This document shows, piece by piece, positions 1 to 13,017 of a stretch of DNA of 64,000 bases (the first letter of the stretch is position 1; every line of letters begins with the position of its first letter). The notes beneath the pieces are model-generated. The model worked only from the letters and a program-made list of their open reading frames with translations. It did no database searches and was not told the origin of the DNA. Source of the stretch: Adiantum capillus-veneris (taxonomy: Eukaryota > Streptophyta > Polypodiopsida > Polypodiales > Pteridaceae); NCBI GenBank assembly GCA_014529385.2, contig CM043959.1:11997309-12061308 (forward strand), written 5' to 3'. A program made the translations under genes and the position numbers.

Positions 1-167
1 CTTAGACCTACACACTTTTCTCTCCCAGCCATAGTGTGGGCTCTCCATTGCGACTCTCATCACCACAATTTTGGACCATTAAGTCACTCATCAGCCATAC
101 ACATACTACATCACATGTAACTTTGGTCCCATAGGTCATATTTGACCTCCGAGGATGATAAGAAAAC

Positions 168-841
<674 letters not shown>

Positions 842-2454
842 CATGCTATGAATTATAATCAAGATCAGGTTTTAGCCATAACCATTGCTCATCTTCAGCC
901 GCCGTCGAGTGAGTCTACTAGGAGAACCACACTACTCCGTTATGAGCATCTTTATTCCCCCAGTTAGGAACATCAGTTAGGCAGACGAAGTGGTGGACAT
1001 ATCAGGACAGAGTGACGCGGGTGACCCTTTGGGGTCGAGATCACTTCAGGAACAATATCTGTCTAGCGATGTCAGGACAGAGTGACGCGGGTGACCCTTT
1101 GGGGTCGAGAGCACTTCAGGAACAATATCTGTCTAGCGATGGTAATTGAATCCATGGGCTTAGGGCCACAATATTATTATGTGGAACATTCAATGAAGCG
1201 AGGGTTTTTAGAGTGGTTATATTTGCTAGCGCAGTTTCTTCCACACCATAAGATTTTTTTGGAAGATTTTTTGGAAATAGTCTTTCTCTTGCAAGGGCCA
1301 AAAATAACATGCAGATCAAAATGATCTACACACCAAGGAGAGGGGTGCTCCTTCCTCTACCTCTAGTGTAATTACAAGACTTTCCCCTATTAATTAAAGT
1401 TGGTAGACATGCCAGGTGTTAAAAAAGATGTAAAAGAGCTATTGGGGGTAGGGTAGTTAATGAGTTAGGTCTTCTAAGAGATGGAGAATCATCATCCTTG
1501 ATGTAGGATTTGAGTAATCCAGTAGAAATCTTTACACCTTTGTAATTGCCATAGGTGGTGAGGTAATACCGGGCTCATCTTGAATTTAAGCTCTTTGAGA
1601 ATGTCAAGCATCAAGCTTTGAAAAGCGTTGAAAGCAATCTAAGCTACTACAAGGGATTTAGCTTGCCTACCAAGCCAAGAGAACCGCTCACTCCGACAAC
1701 GGTGGTGAGGATAAGGGTAAACATGATAGTAGCATTGAACACAACAATCAACACATGGAAAGATTAAAAAATCAGGCAAGCAGATTTAGTAGACAACAAT
1801 GAGCCTTCAATATTGACTCTTGTCCTCACAAGCAATTGTTGCTAGCAATTGTATTGTAAAGAGCTTCTCTAGCTATTTCCTTGACTCTTGTTGTTGCAAA
1901 TCTATAGTAGTTGATCATGCCTCACATGAGAGAGACTACATTCTAAATGAAACCTCCCATGCTAGGCAAGGCAATGACGGGTGTTGCCACATGGAGATAA
2001 AGGTAGGGCAAAGGTGTGTAGCTTGAAAGTGGCACAAAAGATGTATGTGCCCTATTGTTTTCTTGTGTGTGGATAGGTTTTATGAAACTCTAGCACCATT
2101 CACCTTGTGTGAGTAGCATTTGATGAAGTGCCTTGATTGGCATGTGGTGATCGGAGAGGACAACACCAATGCAATTAGTTTGTGCTTATCAAGAGTGCGC
2201 TTAGAGATTCTAGTCTATGGTAGGTTGGACTTCAGTGGGCTTAATGTGTGTAGGTGATACATGATTGATGATGTGATTAGAGTTAGTGATTCACGGCTAG
2301 TGTCTATTACATTGGATGAGCATTCTCTTGAACCATCTCATTCGATACATCCTATGCTCTTGCTTGCATGCCCTAGCTGGGTTGTTGATCCTAGGATTGA
2401 TAATTTTATTGGTCTTGGGTTGATAAGGCTATGCTACAATTGCCCCGAACATTT
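842..2454. other. No recognisable gene; contains a 70-bp tandem duplication
   Basis: I see no gene I can name. Open frames are short and scattered. The only clear structure is the duplication at 1001-1140, listed separately. The reading frame at about 1820-2480 is interrupted several times and has no motif I recognise. Confidence 0.6.
1001..1140. repeat. 70-bp tandem duplication
   Basis: Bases 1001-1070 and 1071-1140 are identical apart from the first base of each unit and one T/G difference at 1041/1111. The near identity points to a recent local duplication. Confidence 0.95.
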
Positions 2455-2531
2455 AGAGAGAGAGGGAGAGAGAGAGAAATAGAGAGAGAGAGAGAGAGCA
2501 AGATATATATATATATAGAGAGAGAGAGAAC
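2455..2531. repeat. (GA)n and (TA)n microsatellite
   Basis: GAGAGA runs flank a short TATATA stretch. Confidence 0.9.
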
Positions 2532-3304
2532 TTGGATGCATCACAACTTATCTATGATTATGCCCTAGCAGCAAACAAAAAGTCATACATCCTACATATG
2601 GTTTCCTTCAATGATTGGGTCAAAACTTTGGCTACTCTCGACAAAGATAATGATGATGGGGTGGCTATGATTTCTCAATATATCTCCCAACTTCCTGTAT
2701 TAGCTCTACAATAGAATCAAGATCTTGATCAATTTTCTTCCTTTAGTGTTGAACTTGCCAAGTTTCTCAATAAAGTATGTGGCCTTACTCCTACTTTCAT
2801 TAGTACCCCTACTACCCCTATTGTCCCACAAAACCATGGCCTCTTTTGTAGAGATAGTTCTACTCTAGAAGCTGTTAAAGAATTCCAAAATAATATGTGC
2901 ACCCTCAATGACTCTACTCTTTTAGAGATGGTTCCAAAAGTCTCTAAAGTTTTCCTTTCTTATAGGTCGGGAAAATTGAAGTAGAATCTTTTGGAGTGGA
3001 CCATGAGTTGTGAATTCTTCCCAGCAAAGCTTTTTTGGTACCTATACTTAGTGAAACCTGGGTCTATCTTACCAACCTACCTGCATCTATAGTTGAAGAT
3101 TGCCAACTCAAAATATTAAAAAGCGAACAGTTTTTGGACAAAGGGATCTCATTAAGGCCCCTTTTAAGCTTAATTTTATTGCTTAGACTAAATGTGCCTC
3201 TAATGTTGGCCTATACATTGGTACAAAAGGAAATATGGAGTTTGGCAAAAGCAATCATGACTTCTACAGAGAATCAATCTAGAATGACTTTTGACCTTAC
3301 TTGA
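2532..3304 (+). pseudogene. Unassigned coding-like stretch, broken
   Basis: From 2532 one frame stays open for about 150 codons apart from a single TAG at 2712-2714. A second frame at 3035-3304 gives 89 residues. Composition is protein-like (mixed hydrophobic and acidic residues) and not repeat-derived, but I see no domain motif. It could be a decayed host exon or the start of the retroelement that ends at 6606. Whether it was ever coding is uncertain. Confidence 0.25.
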
Positions 3305-3506
3305 AATGTGCCTGTAAATTTCGTGACACTAAGGCTTTTGGTGATACTAGCATTATGTGGATTCACTGGTGAAATATGGACAAGAATGGATGAAATTCGT
3401 TCAAATTATGATCAGTTTTAACTTTTGAACTTTTTTTTACTAAAAGTCTAAATGCAATTGATTGCGAAATGAAATTCTTGACAGCTTTTGATTCTCTTGA
3501 CATAGA

Positions 3507-5682
3507 ATGACTCGCCCAAAGAAAGACAGGCAGTGGACAGCAGCACCATATGAAGTGGAGGAGCTTGCCACAAATGAGAAGGCTCACATCTCGGATGAAA
3601 TACTGGCTCAAATCCCTGCCCACATCTTCATCTCAAAGTTGAAGGATGCTGATGGCGACTTGGTGAAGACAACTATCATGCCACGGGAGATATGGACTCT
3701 CCACCAAAGTCCGGAAGTAATAGAGGCTGTGCATGTGATACACTTGGAACAATTCTTTAGATTACAGCCATGGGGAATGGATTACATGAGGGCCCACGAA
3801 CTCATGAGCTCAATACAATATGATGGGTAGGCAATGCTCACAGACAAAGATGGGTCAAAAGTTAAAGTAAAGATCACAAAGGAGATCATCAATGAAGCCT
3901 TGCATTTCCTCCCAGGGCAACACGATTTGTTAGCAAAGACAAAGTCACTAGACAATGAGAAGGCATTCGTCAAAGCGAAGGGGAACAAATACAAATACAC
4001 TGATATGATCTACGGAGAGCTGGAGTTGCCGATGAGATTGATATCTCAATATTTCAGAGTTCAAAAGCCTCCTCGCTACACAGAGCCAATCCTACACATT
4101 GCCGTAGTCATGGCTCTAGCGACAGAAGATGGTAGATCCATTCGCTGCGACTACGGATCTTATATTCTGGATAATCTGATTGAAGCAAATTTGAAAAGCT
4201 CGACAAAAAACAAAACCTACATGAGTGCAGGGACGATACTAACCAGAATAGCATACCAGGCTTTAGGAATGATCGAGGATTTGCCAACTGCCAGCTCACA
4301 AATGGCCTTGATCCAGAAAGCTAAGCTGGTTGCACACTCTGTAAGGACAACACCTGGCGCTACATCATCGCGCTCAGCGAAGGCCACCAATAAAAGTTCT
4401 AGTGATGAAGAGAAAACGGAGATAGATGACGAAGGGAAGTCTCAGGAGTCTACAGATAAAGTGCCTTCAGAGTTTGAGGAAAGTGAGGAGGAAGATTCTA
4501 CAAAGCCGCTTGAGAGAAAAAGAGGAGAGAGAAGTACAATACCGCAGTCGGACTTGCAAAAAGCGTATGCGGAAGCCCAGAAAAGGGTCGAAGAAAGACG
4601 CACCAAATTGCGGGCTGACAGACAAGCTCGAGCAGTGGAAACCCAACAGGCACAAAAACGAAGATTAGAAAGGGAAAGACAAGAAAGGATAGAAAATGCA
4701 ACTCGCCTACGGGCTGAGAAGCAAAGACTAGAAGCGGAACAAAAGGCTGCTGAAGTGGACATATCCTCACAGTCCATGGAACAAACGAAGGAAAAAGACG
4801 CGGCTGAAGAGTAGAATCAGGATGAGCAGCTTAAGCAGATCCATAGAGAGAGGAATCTGGATGCGCAACACGCGGCGGATCTCACCCGCCAAAGAATAAT
4901 CAGGATCCTAAAGAAAAGGAAAGCGAAAGCATCTGCGTCGCAACAAGGCGAGGAAACTTCCAAAAGGAGGCATGTGCGAGAAAAATCGAGTTCGCCTCCT
5001 CCCTCACCCAAATCACCTCCTCCCTCGCCTACAACAAACCACAGGATCTAACAAATTACCACAACGCGCCTCAACATATACAGATAACTTCTGCCCTGTC
5101 CCTCGAAGACGCACGTGGAAAGATTTCACAACATGGAAGGGGTCAAGGCAGCACAAGCTAAATTACCCGGTTCTGACAGCGCAGCATCCCCCTACAATGG
5201 CGTACATGGTCAGCACACTGAACTCAACAATGACTTTGCTACGGGATGTCCCCAATTTGGCCTGCTAGATGTTAGTAAAGATAGCCCGGATGATCGTCAC
5301 TTGCATCCAGGTGTTTAAAGACACTGAAGGCGATGATCATCCGTGGAATCTGTTCTTGGAAGGACACAGAGGCATTTGCTGGAATCTACAGGATTCACCG
5401 CCACGGCGTATCTTGATGGCCATGTACTCCAGGCTAATGTACCTGCCATCACATTACTTGCAAACATTTGAAGAGTCCTTCGTCACAGGATTCTTTGAAA
5501 TGGATTCAAGGATTTTCCATCCCATGGCGAAGGACCTCAAGGCAAGGTACGTGGCATACCAACACACATTATCAAAAAATCCATTCAGACAACACCATGA
5601 AGCCCTCGAAGCCATACTCCGAGCAAGAAGCTTTTCAGCGACACTCGCTTCATTAGAGCCACATCAACGGCCAAAGCATTGA
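3507..5682 (+). pseudogene. Extra ORF of LTR element Q (copy A of the long-ORF family)
   Basis: A long ORF starting with ATG at 3507, broken by in-frame TAG codons at 3828-3830 and 4812-4814, a further stop near 5050, and a frameshift between about 5040 and 5115 that moves the last part into another frame (to 5682). Domains in order: an N-terminal globular part with the phrase KITKEI followed by EAL; a middle part very rich in Glu, Lys, Arg and Gln that should form a coiled coil (about 4540-4950); a Pro/Ser-rich linker; and a C-terminal globular part with the phrase LFLEGHRGICW and a TFEESF motif. The same order and shared phrases occur in copies B (8260-11293) and C (31163-34710). It ends just before a polypurine tract and LTR, so it sits in the position of an env-like or accessory ORF. 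Function is unknown; I do not recognise a named domain. Confidence 0.7.
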
Positions 5683-5705
5683 ACATGCACGAGGGCGTGC
5701 AAGGA

Positions 5706-5719
5706 TAAGGAAGGGGGGA
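5706..5719 (+). promoter_or_regulatory. Polypurine tract of element Q
   Basis: AAGGAAGGGGGGAG sits directly before a TG that starts the LTR. This is the usual priming site for plus-strand DNA synthesis in LTR retrotransposons. Confidence 0.8.
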
Positions 5720-6606
5720 GTGTTTGGCGGAAGAAGAAACAAGCAGCCGTGGCCATTGTAAAATTCTTTTGTAAAGAAGCATCTCTAAGCTAGGAAATTG
5801 TCAAGGATGTATGATTATTCTTTTGGGAGCAATTGTATATTAGAGAGCCAGTTTTAAGATTAGGAGTTTATGGCCGGACAAGCCATTTTTGCAAAGACCT
5901 AATCTATAAAGGTCATTTTTTGTAAGTTTTGGATAATCTTTTTGGAGGAAAAACGGAGAAGACAGCGTACGAAAGAGAGATCCTTCTTGTTCAAACTTGT
6001 AATCTTCGCCATTGCGGCTACGGTAATCCAAATTCAGTTTTGTTTCTTGCATTGTGTTCCTGTTACTCTGCTCTTCCATTCAAGTGTAAGCATTCAAGAT
6101 TCGGTGAAGGTTTCAGACGCATCCGTCTAGGCCTTAAATCGATGTTTTGAATGTTTATATGCATATTTTATGTTGTTTTGACCCTAGGAGAGGCTTTAGG
6201 GACCTAAAAACGACCCTTTAGGATCATCCGTTTACTGTTTTTGCGTACTTTGGGACGAACGATCGCGAATTTTGTAGCTCTCTAGAATGCTATGACAGTG
6301 ATAGGATATGTTCCTGAGAGTCCCCTGTAGCTTCCCTTCAAGTTTCGTGCGATTCTGATATGATTTGCATGGTGAACGGGCGTGATGATTGTAGAGCTGT
6401 GTAGAAGGACATAGGTAGATTACTTGGCTTTAGTGTGATTGATTTGCTTGTAGAGTTAGTAGTTGCATCTCTTCGAGTTCACTTCATTAGGATTGACACC
6501 CTAGTGAGTTTCCACGCCTCATCCGAGTCGCTTCCCCTGTATCGATAATTTTATGTTGATGCTTGAGAGCTATGCTATGGACGTCCGTCGCGGCGACCCG
6601 CAAACA
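5720..6606 (+). repeat. 3' LTR of element Q
   Basis: Begins with TGTTTGGCGG right after the polypurine tract and is taken to end in GCAAACA at 6606. Two points support the end. Homology to the P family leader starts at the very next base (6607). Also, a related LTR piece at 54002-54582 ends at the matching place (GGTAACA). Length would be 887 bp. No 5' partner LTR is visible in the window, so a flanking target duplication cannot be checked. Confidence 0.65.
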
Positions 6607-7484
6607 GAGTCTAACATAGATTTCACGGCCTAGTAGGACTAACAGGGGAAGTTGTGGGAAAACAGTTTTGGAAGTCCAAGTATAGATATCCAAGTGGCCC
6701 AAAATCACCTCATTTCCACAAGTCACTCTTGGAGAAGAGAGCTCTCGACCTTCTTCGCGCGCAATTTCTGTAGTCCACAGTCATCTATTTACAGTGCTGT
6801 CTCACAGGAGACATGAGGGGTAAGTTCTATTCTTATCAATAAAAATATATATATGGCTGGGTACCAAGTCTAGGCTTAAGGAAAAACCCTAGAAACTGAG
6901 CAGTGCATGAAGCCTTACGAAACAAAATTGATCATAGCGGCCTATCAGCTCAACCAAATTGGACGAGACTTGAACTGTAGTATGCCCCTATATATAATAG
7001 AACACTTCTATATCACCAGATGACTAGTTCGCAAGGGTAGAGGGGGGTCCCAAGTAAATAATCTAGGTTTTTTCCAGATACTAGGATTGGATTCTTACTC
7101 CATGGACAGTTTATAGACAGGGTCTATACACAATGTACCTGGATGGTTTTGTGAAAACAGTCAAGGCAAGCTGGAGAACAACAAAAAAAAGCTTGAAGGC
7201 TACAAAGCATCAAATTTGACATATGAAGTCAAACTGACTCCAAATGGGCCAAAATTGGATGGGTAGCATCAGGACTATGTAGCAGACAAGTCCATAGCTT
7301 CAAAAGTGACTAGCCAACTCCATGGGCCATCTAGTCACAAAAATCGGTGATTTCAGAGTCGACAGGAGCACTAAGTGATGCCAACACGACAAAATTTTAC
7401 CAAACTCATTTTAAGACTTGTTTTAGATATATTGAATATGTCTAGGTCATCAAATTGTGAAGTCTTGCAGAAAAACTGATTGTT

Positions 7485-8073
7485 GTAAATAATTGCGATT
7501 ATTTACTTTTGTGTGTTTGGCTTGAAAATGATCTCTTCACTTCACCTATCACTTGTACACATCTATTACATGCCACATTTCAAGTATGAGCCGAAATGAT
7601 TAAAAAAAACTTGGAAATTGTTAAAAAGAACGCACCAATGTCTTTCCAATCCAATTTTTTAATTATCTGTCACATTTTTTAATCCAAATCACCCCATATC
7701 TCAGACACAGAGTCTACATCATGCTTAGAACCAAGTTGCAACAAAAATGTACATTTTGATGAAAAAGTTTATAATCCCGATTATTTAGTTTCTTGCCAAA
7801 ATGGGTGAAATTTGTAACTTTGACCTCATGGGACCAAAGAACATAATGTCCCAAGTCCATTGACCAAGTTTGAGCAAATTTGGATCTCTAAAACTCAAAA
7901 TCTCTTTATATCTACTATTTCAGAGCCTAAATCTGGCACCATTTCCACCCAATGCACTCAAATGAGCCACACTTCACTCAAAGCACCTAAATAACATATG
8001 TTTCAAGCCTATCATGACCAAAATGCATAGACATGAAAAAAATCCCTAGCTGTAAATAATCGCGATTATTTAT
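7485..8073. repeat. Three phased AT-rich palindromes upstream of copy B
   Basis: Copies at 7485-7506, 7767-7788 and 8052-8073 approximate the palindrome AAATAATCGCGATTATTT. Start-to-start spacing is 282 and 285 bp. The sequence between them is diverged tandem repeat with recurring phrases such as CAAATTTGGTCAAG-like stretches. The same palindrome and spacing occur in P1 and P2. Confidence 0.9.
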
Positions 8074-8259
8074 TTTTGTTGTAATTTTTGCCTGAACTGT
8101 ATGATTTTGATCTTTACATGTTTTTATGCATCTATGCATGCTCCAAAACTGATTTGAAGCAAAATGGACACCATTTGTCAGCAATTCAGACTCAGGACAT
8201 TCTAGAGTGAAATTTACAGAATTCTCCAACTTTGACACTGTATTCCCTTAACAGGAGCA

Positions 8260-11200
8260 ATGCAAGCTACCAAGAAGGCAAAGAAAAGGGTGTCCCAAAA
8301 ATAAAAGTTGCAAGAGTTTCCACCTTACAATTAGATCCAAGTTCAATGAAGACGGCAAAGGCAACTTACTTGTCAAAAGAACAGCTTGAACAAAACAACA
8401 CCCCAGTTTTTACTGGACGGTTCAAGAGCGAAGAAGGACACCAAGTGGAACTACAAATGCTACCAAAGGAGATATATGATGTATTTGCAAAGCTAGACAC
8501 CAAAGAAGCCAAGAGAAGGCTAGGCCTAGGAGACTACTACGACCAAGAAGCATGTGGCGTGGATTTCCAGAAGGCATATGTGTTACCGTCTATGATCAAA
8601 CAAGATGGGTCAGCCCAAATCATTGATCAACAAGGACAGAAGGTAGAAGTAGTAATCACTAAGGAGATAGTGGCTGAGGCATTGAAGCTGCCAAGTGAAG
8701 GTATGACAATGCGGGCTAGGGACCAAAAGACAACAGGTACTTTTACCAAAGATACAGCTGCTGCCACCTTTTGTGATCTCATCCAAAGGTAGGTGGAAAG
8801 AGGAGCTCACCTCTACCATCAACACTTCCACTTCTTATCAACAAAGAGACCACCATGGTACACCACCACAAACCATGCGGTTGCGACCACCTTCACCCTA
8901 GTATGGAAGTCGCCAACCAAGCAAGCAATTGATCATGGGCAATATGTGCCGACGACATTGAAAGGCACAAAGAAAGAAGACAAAATCACATATCTGGGCA
9001 CCCCTGAAGTGATGATGAATATAGCATATCATGCTATTGGAATTGCCAACAATTTTTCGCCAGCCACAGATCAAAACACCTGGATTGTATCCGCTCAACC
9101 TTCTCTAAGAACCACACGTTCAACAAAGAGAGTGTATAAGTCAAACGAAGAATCTGCAGAAAGATCCCATGAAGCTCATAGTAGTGAGAGCTCAGACAAT
9201 GAGGAAAGACTGGCAAGAATTGAAGTAGTCGCACACCAAGAAGAACCTAAGTAAAAGAAGGCGAGATTTAAAAGAGAAAAGCTGACTTATGAAAGGAGCC
9301 ACCAAGACGCAGGTGAGGACCCTAAAAGATGGAGTCTGAGAGATATAAGAGGACCTAGAACCAAGAACCCTGCAAATAAAGGAGGAGAGGATCCCAAGGA
9401 TTTTCTTGAGTGCATGTATGAAGAAGCAGAAGCCTTGAAGCTGAAGGAAGCTCAAGAAGCTAAAATGAAAGCAAAGGAAGAAGCAGCCGAGCAACAAAGA
9501 CAAGCAAAGGCTACTGAACAAGGTGAGTCACATCATGACCAGAGGGATGTGTCTCCAAATACCACTTCACCCACTACGGAGCAAGAAGACCAAACCCAAA
9601 CCCTTCACCAATAGCTAAACCCAATGAGGGTGAGGAGTCCAAGGAAAAAGAGCCTAAACATCAGGAAGAGGCCAGATTTGAACAGCCGAAGGAAACAAAA
9701 ATGACTGTAGTAGGACCTTCTACAACAACCCAACCAGAAACAGCTAAGGCATCCACGAAGCCTCAAGCAGTAGAATGAACCGAGGCAACCGCAATGCCTC
9801 AAGAAGGAGAAGTAGAACCCTTGCCACAACCACAAGCAAAAACCACAGCACCACCTAAAGATCCACAGATAGAAACTTTGAAACCTCTATATAGCCCCAT
9901 CTAGAGACTAAAGAGTGGGAAACAAATGACGATGTCATCATGCAGGTCAATGAATATGCCAAGCAGATGCAGCTGATGGCAGATAAAATCCTAACAGCAG
10001 CACTTAGCTATAGTGCCAAGGCTAGGGAACTTGAACTCGTCATTGATGCTCTACAAGGAGAGCTAGATGATAGAATGAGCATTATTTCAGACCTCCAAAG
10101 ATAGGTCAAAGAGCTGAAGGATGAAGTAGAACAATGCCAACTTGCCAAAGAGAAGCAACAAAAACAAATGTAAGAGCTAGAAGAGCTTCTAACTAAGTTA
10201 GCCGATGCCTGCAAAAGCAAAGATCAAAAGCTTCTGACAGAAGTAACCAATGAACTTCTAACCACTACTCTATCAATACAAAATATTCAAGTGCAAATCG
10301 ATGTAGCAAATTCTTCTTTGTAGTACTCCTAGCAAAGGATCAATAATCAAGCATCATTTTTGAGATAGATAAGAGAGAACCCTATTGTCGCTTCAATCAA
10401 AGGTACAGATGAAGTCTAAAAGACTTTGGAAAAGATAAATAAGGATCTCAAGCTAGAGCTAAAACTTGAACAATCACAAAGACAAGACCTTGCATTGATG
10501 CAGGTTCAAAGAGAAGAGCAACTACTCAAAGAGATAATTGAATTAAAGAGAGTCAATCAGCTGCTAAGAGAGAGACAACTAGAACATCAGGAAGAAGCAA
10601 GAACATCTGAAAAACCAACCGTTGACATACCCTCAGATGCAAACACAGCCGTGAGAAGGACTAGCAAGAGAATCCGACTTTCAGGTACCACTCACTAAAG
10701 CTGAGCAAGTACCCATGGTCTAGCTTTTTAAAGCTGAGAAAGATGCACTAAAAGACTAGATTGCCCAAGAAACAAATGATGAATGAAAAGCAGCAATGGA
10801 TTGGGAGTTGAGAGTTTTTCACTCGCTAAATGTAACTCAACTCACTCACAACCAAATCAATGCTCAGTGGCATCAACAACAATCACTCACGTACCCCTTG
10901 ATCAAAGTGGAGCTAGTATAGGTAAATGAAAGACTATACAAAGCTATGCAGGAAGAAGGCTCTGAGAATATCCACCCAAAGTGGAGAAAGAGCTGGTTGA
11001 ACAAGAATTCGAGATATATAATTCTATTCACAAGAGAATCTGCAATCCTCTAGAAAGATCCCACATTATGTCCTGTACCAAGGGTAAGGACATGGCAAGA
11101 ATATGAAGCACTAAAAAAGAAGAGGCCAACATGGATAAACTACCCAGGACTACCAGCTCTAGAGCAGGGTCCATCAACGGAAGAATACATGGTGAAAATC

Positions 11201-11293
11201 CTAACGGGTGCCATGCCCTTCTTCAAGAGCCTCCCTGACCTCTCATGTGCCATGCTGTATAAGATTTGGAGAATGATGCAGAAGTTTATATGA
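8260..11293 (+). pseudogene. Extra ORF of P family, copy B (broken)
   Basis: Start chosen at ATG 8260 because copy C has the same first codons (Met-Gln-Ala) at the matching place; a longer frame opening at 8232 is not shared. Frames switch early on. The main open blocks are 8232-8792, 8793-9254, 9414-9614 and 10426-10698, separated by many stops. Order of parts: N-terminal globular part (phrases MLPKE and VVITKEIV), a second globular part with LYHQHFHF, an Ala/Glu/Lys-rich coiled coil around 9400-9530, Pro/Thr/Glu-rich linkers, a second long coiled coil around 9940-10,600, and a C-terminal part with EYMVKIL and FFKSLPDL ending near 11,280. It lacks the last 120 or so residues present in copies A and C. 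Function unknown. Confidence 0.7.
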
Positions 11294-11546
11294 ATCTCTA
11301 TATGAGGAAGACAAATATTTGTAAGAGAATCCTAGGAGCAACAACATTGTCTCTGTTTGTAATTATTTTCATGATGTTGGATTCCTCTATCAATAGAATA
11401 TAAATATGTCTTTTTGTTAAATGGAGTCGCATTGAGTGAGAGTATTTAATTTAGATTACTGGAATTTCATATAGATTTGAGAAATATTGTTGACCTTTAT
11501 GGATATTTTGATTTGCATGTAAGATGTTTCAAGTCTCCAGTCTTAA
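11294..11546. other. No gene seen
   Basis: AT-rich spacer between the truncated P fragment and the CACTA-like element; nothing recognisable. Confidence 0.5.
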
Positions 11547-12885
11547 CACTAGAATGGTAACAGGACACTTTTATGTCCTTTGACACTTTTGTGTCCTGTT
11601 AAGTGACCATTTTGCTTGAATTATTTGAAGAGTATGAGAATGAATTTCTAGGTGCTATATATCCACAAAGTTGCCTTATGAGCTGAAAAAAACTTAGCAT
11701 TTTTTTTTGAGTATCGATCTCACCATTAACCTTACTCTTGCACAACATTTTTGAACCTAAACTGTGTGAAAAAACGGGTCCTGTTTTTGGCTTTTTTTTC
11801 AATTTTTGGCAACTATACCACTCTACACTTCATGTTTGTGAGGTTTAGATGGCTAGAGGTTAGGCCTTCATAGTTCTCAACATGTTTTGATGCTTGTAGG
11901 GAGAGCTAAGTGTTAAAATTGAAAGTTATGACCAATTTACAAGAATTGCATAATCCTGGTTTTGGGCCAAAATTAGCACTTTTATGATTTTTTTGGTGGC
12001 TTTCTTGATATCCAAATTCAATTTTGATTGTGTAAGTGTAATGTATAACATAAAGCTAATCTTCCTTGAGTTTTGGGGGACCTAATATGCTATATAGCAT
12101 AGTATATGATGATGGTTGAGTTTTTTGATTTTGCTGAAGAATACGATACATTTTAGAGTAGCAAGTATAACTTTCTCAATATTGCTAGTTTCTTAGGCCA
12201 ATTGTGTGTATTTTGTAGGTAGTAACCATATATAATCATAGACTACAAACTTGGCTAGATATTGAGTAGTTTCTATGGGTTTCTAGAGGTCATAATGCTA
12301 AACCCAATTTTTTCATGTTTGCTGTATTTAGCACTTTATCATTGCCCCCAAGGTTCCAATTGTAAGAGATCCATTATCCTTTTGACATTCTCCATGGCTC
12401 CTTTTGAATCTAGATGCCCAAAGGGAACTAAGAAAACATGTATATAGTATTCATATTGAGCGTGACTATAGAAACATTGATGATAGGTCCGCAGAATGGC
12501 AAAAATGCAACTTTTTTGTACCTATTTTTTTTCCCAAAAAAAATTAGTGAGGTAAAAGCAACCATATGTTTTGGTCACCAACCCATTGAAGTTAATGGGG
12601 CATTTTATCTCATGTCCTACAAAAATCTGCACTCTTATTTATATGCAATCAATCGTAAGAAATTGCTTTTTTGGGCAAAATGCACTGGTCCATCAACTTT
12701 GGAGGCTTGTGTGACCAAGGGATGAGAAAAATTACAAGTTTCTCATTTTTTCCATATGTAGTAGTTATTGAACTATAAGCTCATGAAAGGATTTTTCAAA
12801 ATGAGTGGATCTACTATGGTTTTGGAAATTTTTCCCAAAACCCTGAAAGGACACTTTTATGTCCTGTTAGGTTACCATTCTAGTG
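11547..12885. mobile_element. Non-autonomous CACTA-like terminal-inverted-repeat element
   Basis: The left end CACTAGAATGGTAACAGGAC is matched in inverted orientation by the right end, which terminates in CCATTCTAGTG at 12885, apart from a five-base insertion in the right copy. The CACTA start is typical of En/Spm-class DNA transposons. Both ends carry an internal small palindrome of the form AGGACA(N6)TGTCCT (also 11567 onward and 12848 onward), as often seen in subterminal repeats. No transposase is encoded in the 1.34 kb; open frames are short and AT-rich. A clean 3-bp target duplication is not evident: TAA lies left of the element, GTA right of it. Confidence 0.6.
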
Positions 12886-13017
12886 GTAATCACTCCACCA
12901 TGAAGAAATACACGCAATATTTTGATTTCACTTTAATCATTAATGGTTAGATTCTTATTAAAGTGGATCATAACCTTTGTAAGGATGTCCTCATTTGGGG
13001 ATATTGAATATATATCA

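Larger units (their letters stand above)
6607..11293 (+). mobile_element. Truncated P-family Ty3/gypsy fragment (leader 2 plus copy B ORF)
   Basis: From 6607 the sequence matches, in reverse complement, the stretch of P2 from about 36,350 down to about 31,560. It contains the spacer with AAACCCTAG-like text, three palindromes (7485-8073) and the long ORF copy B. It has no gag, pol or LTR of its own. The right end stops inside the C-terminal part of the ORF at about 11,280. The left end abuts the Q LTR exactly, which suggests Q jumped into this element. Confidence 0.7.

Noticed and set aside
2100..2250. LINE endonuclease similarity around a WHVVIGEDN phrase
   Set aside because: A single short phrase with frame breaks on both sides; too weak to support.
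7485..8073. Palindromes as intrinsic terminators
   Set aside because: They are AT-rich, without the GC stem and U-tract, and the DNA is eukaryotic.
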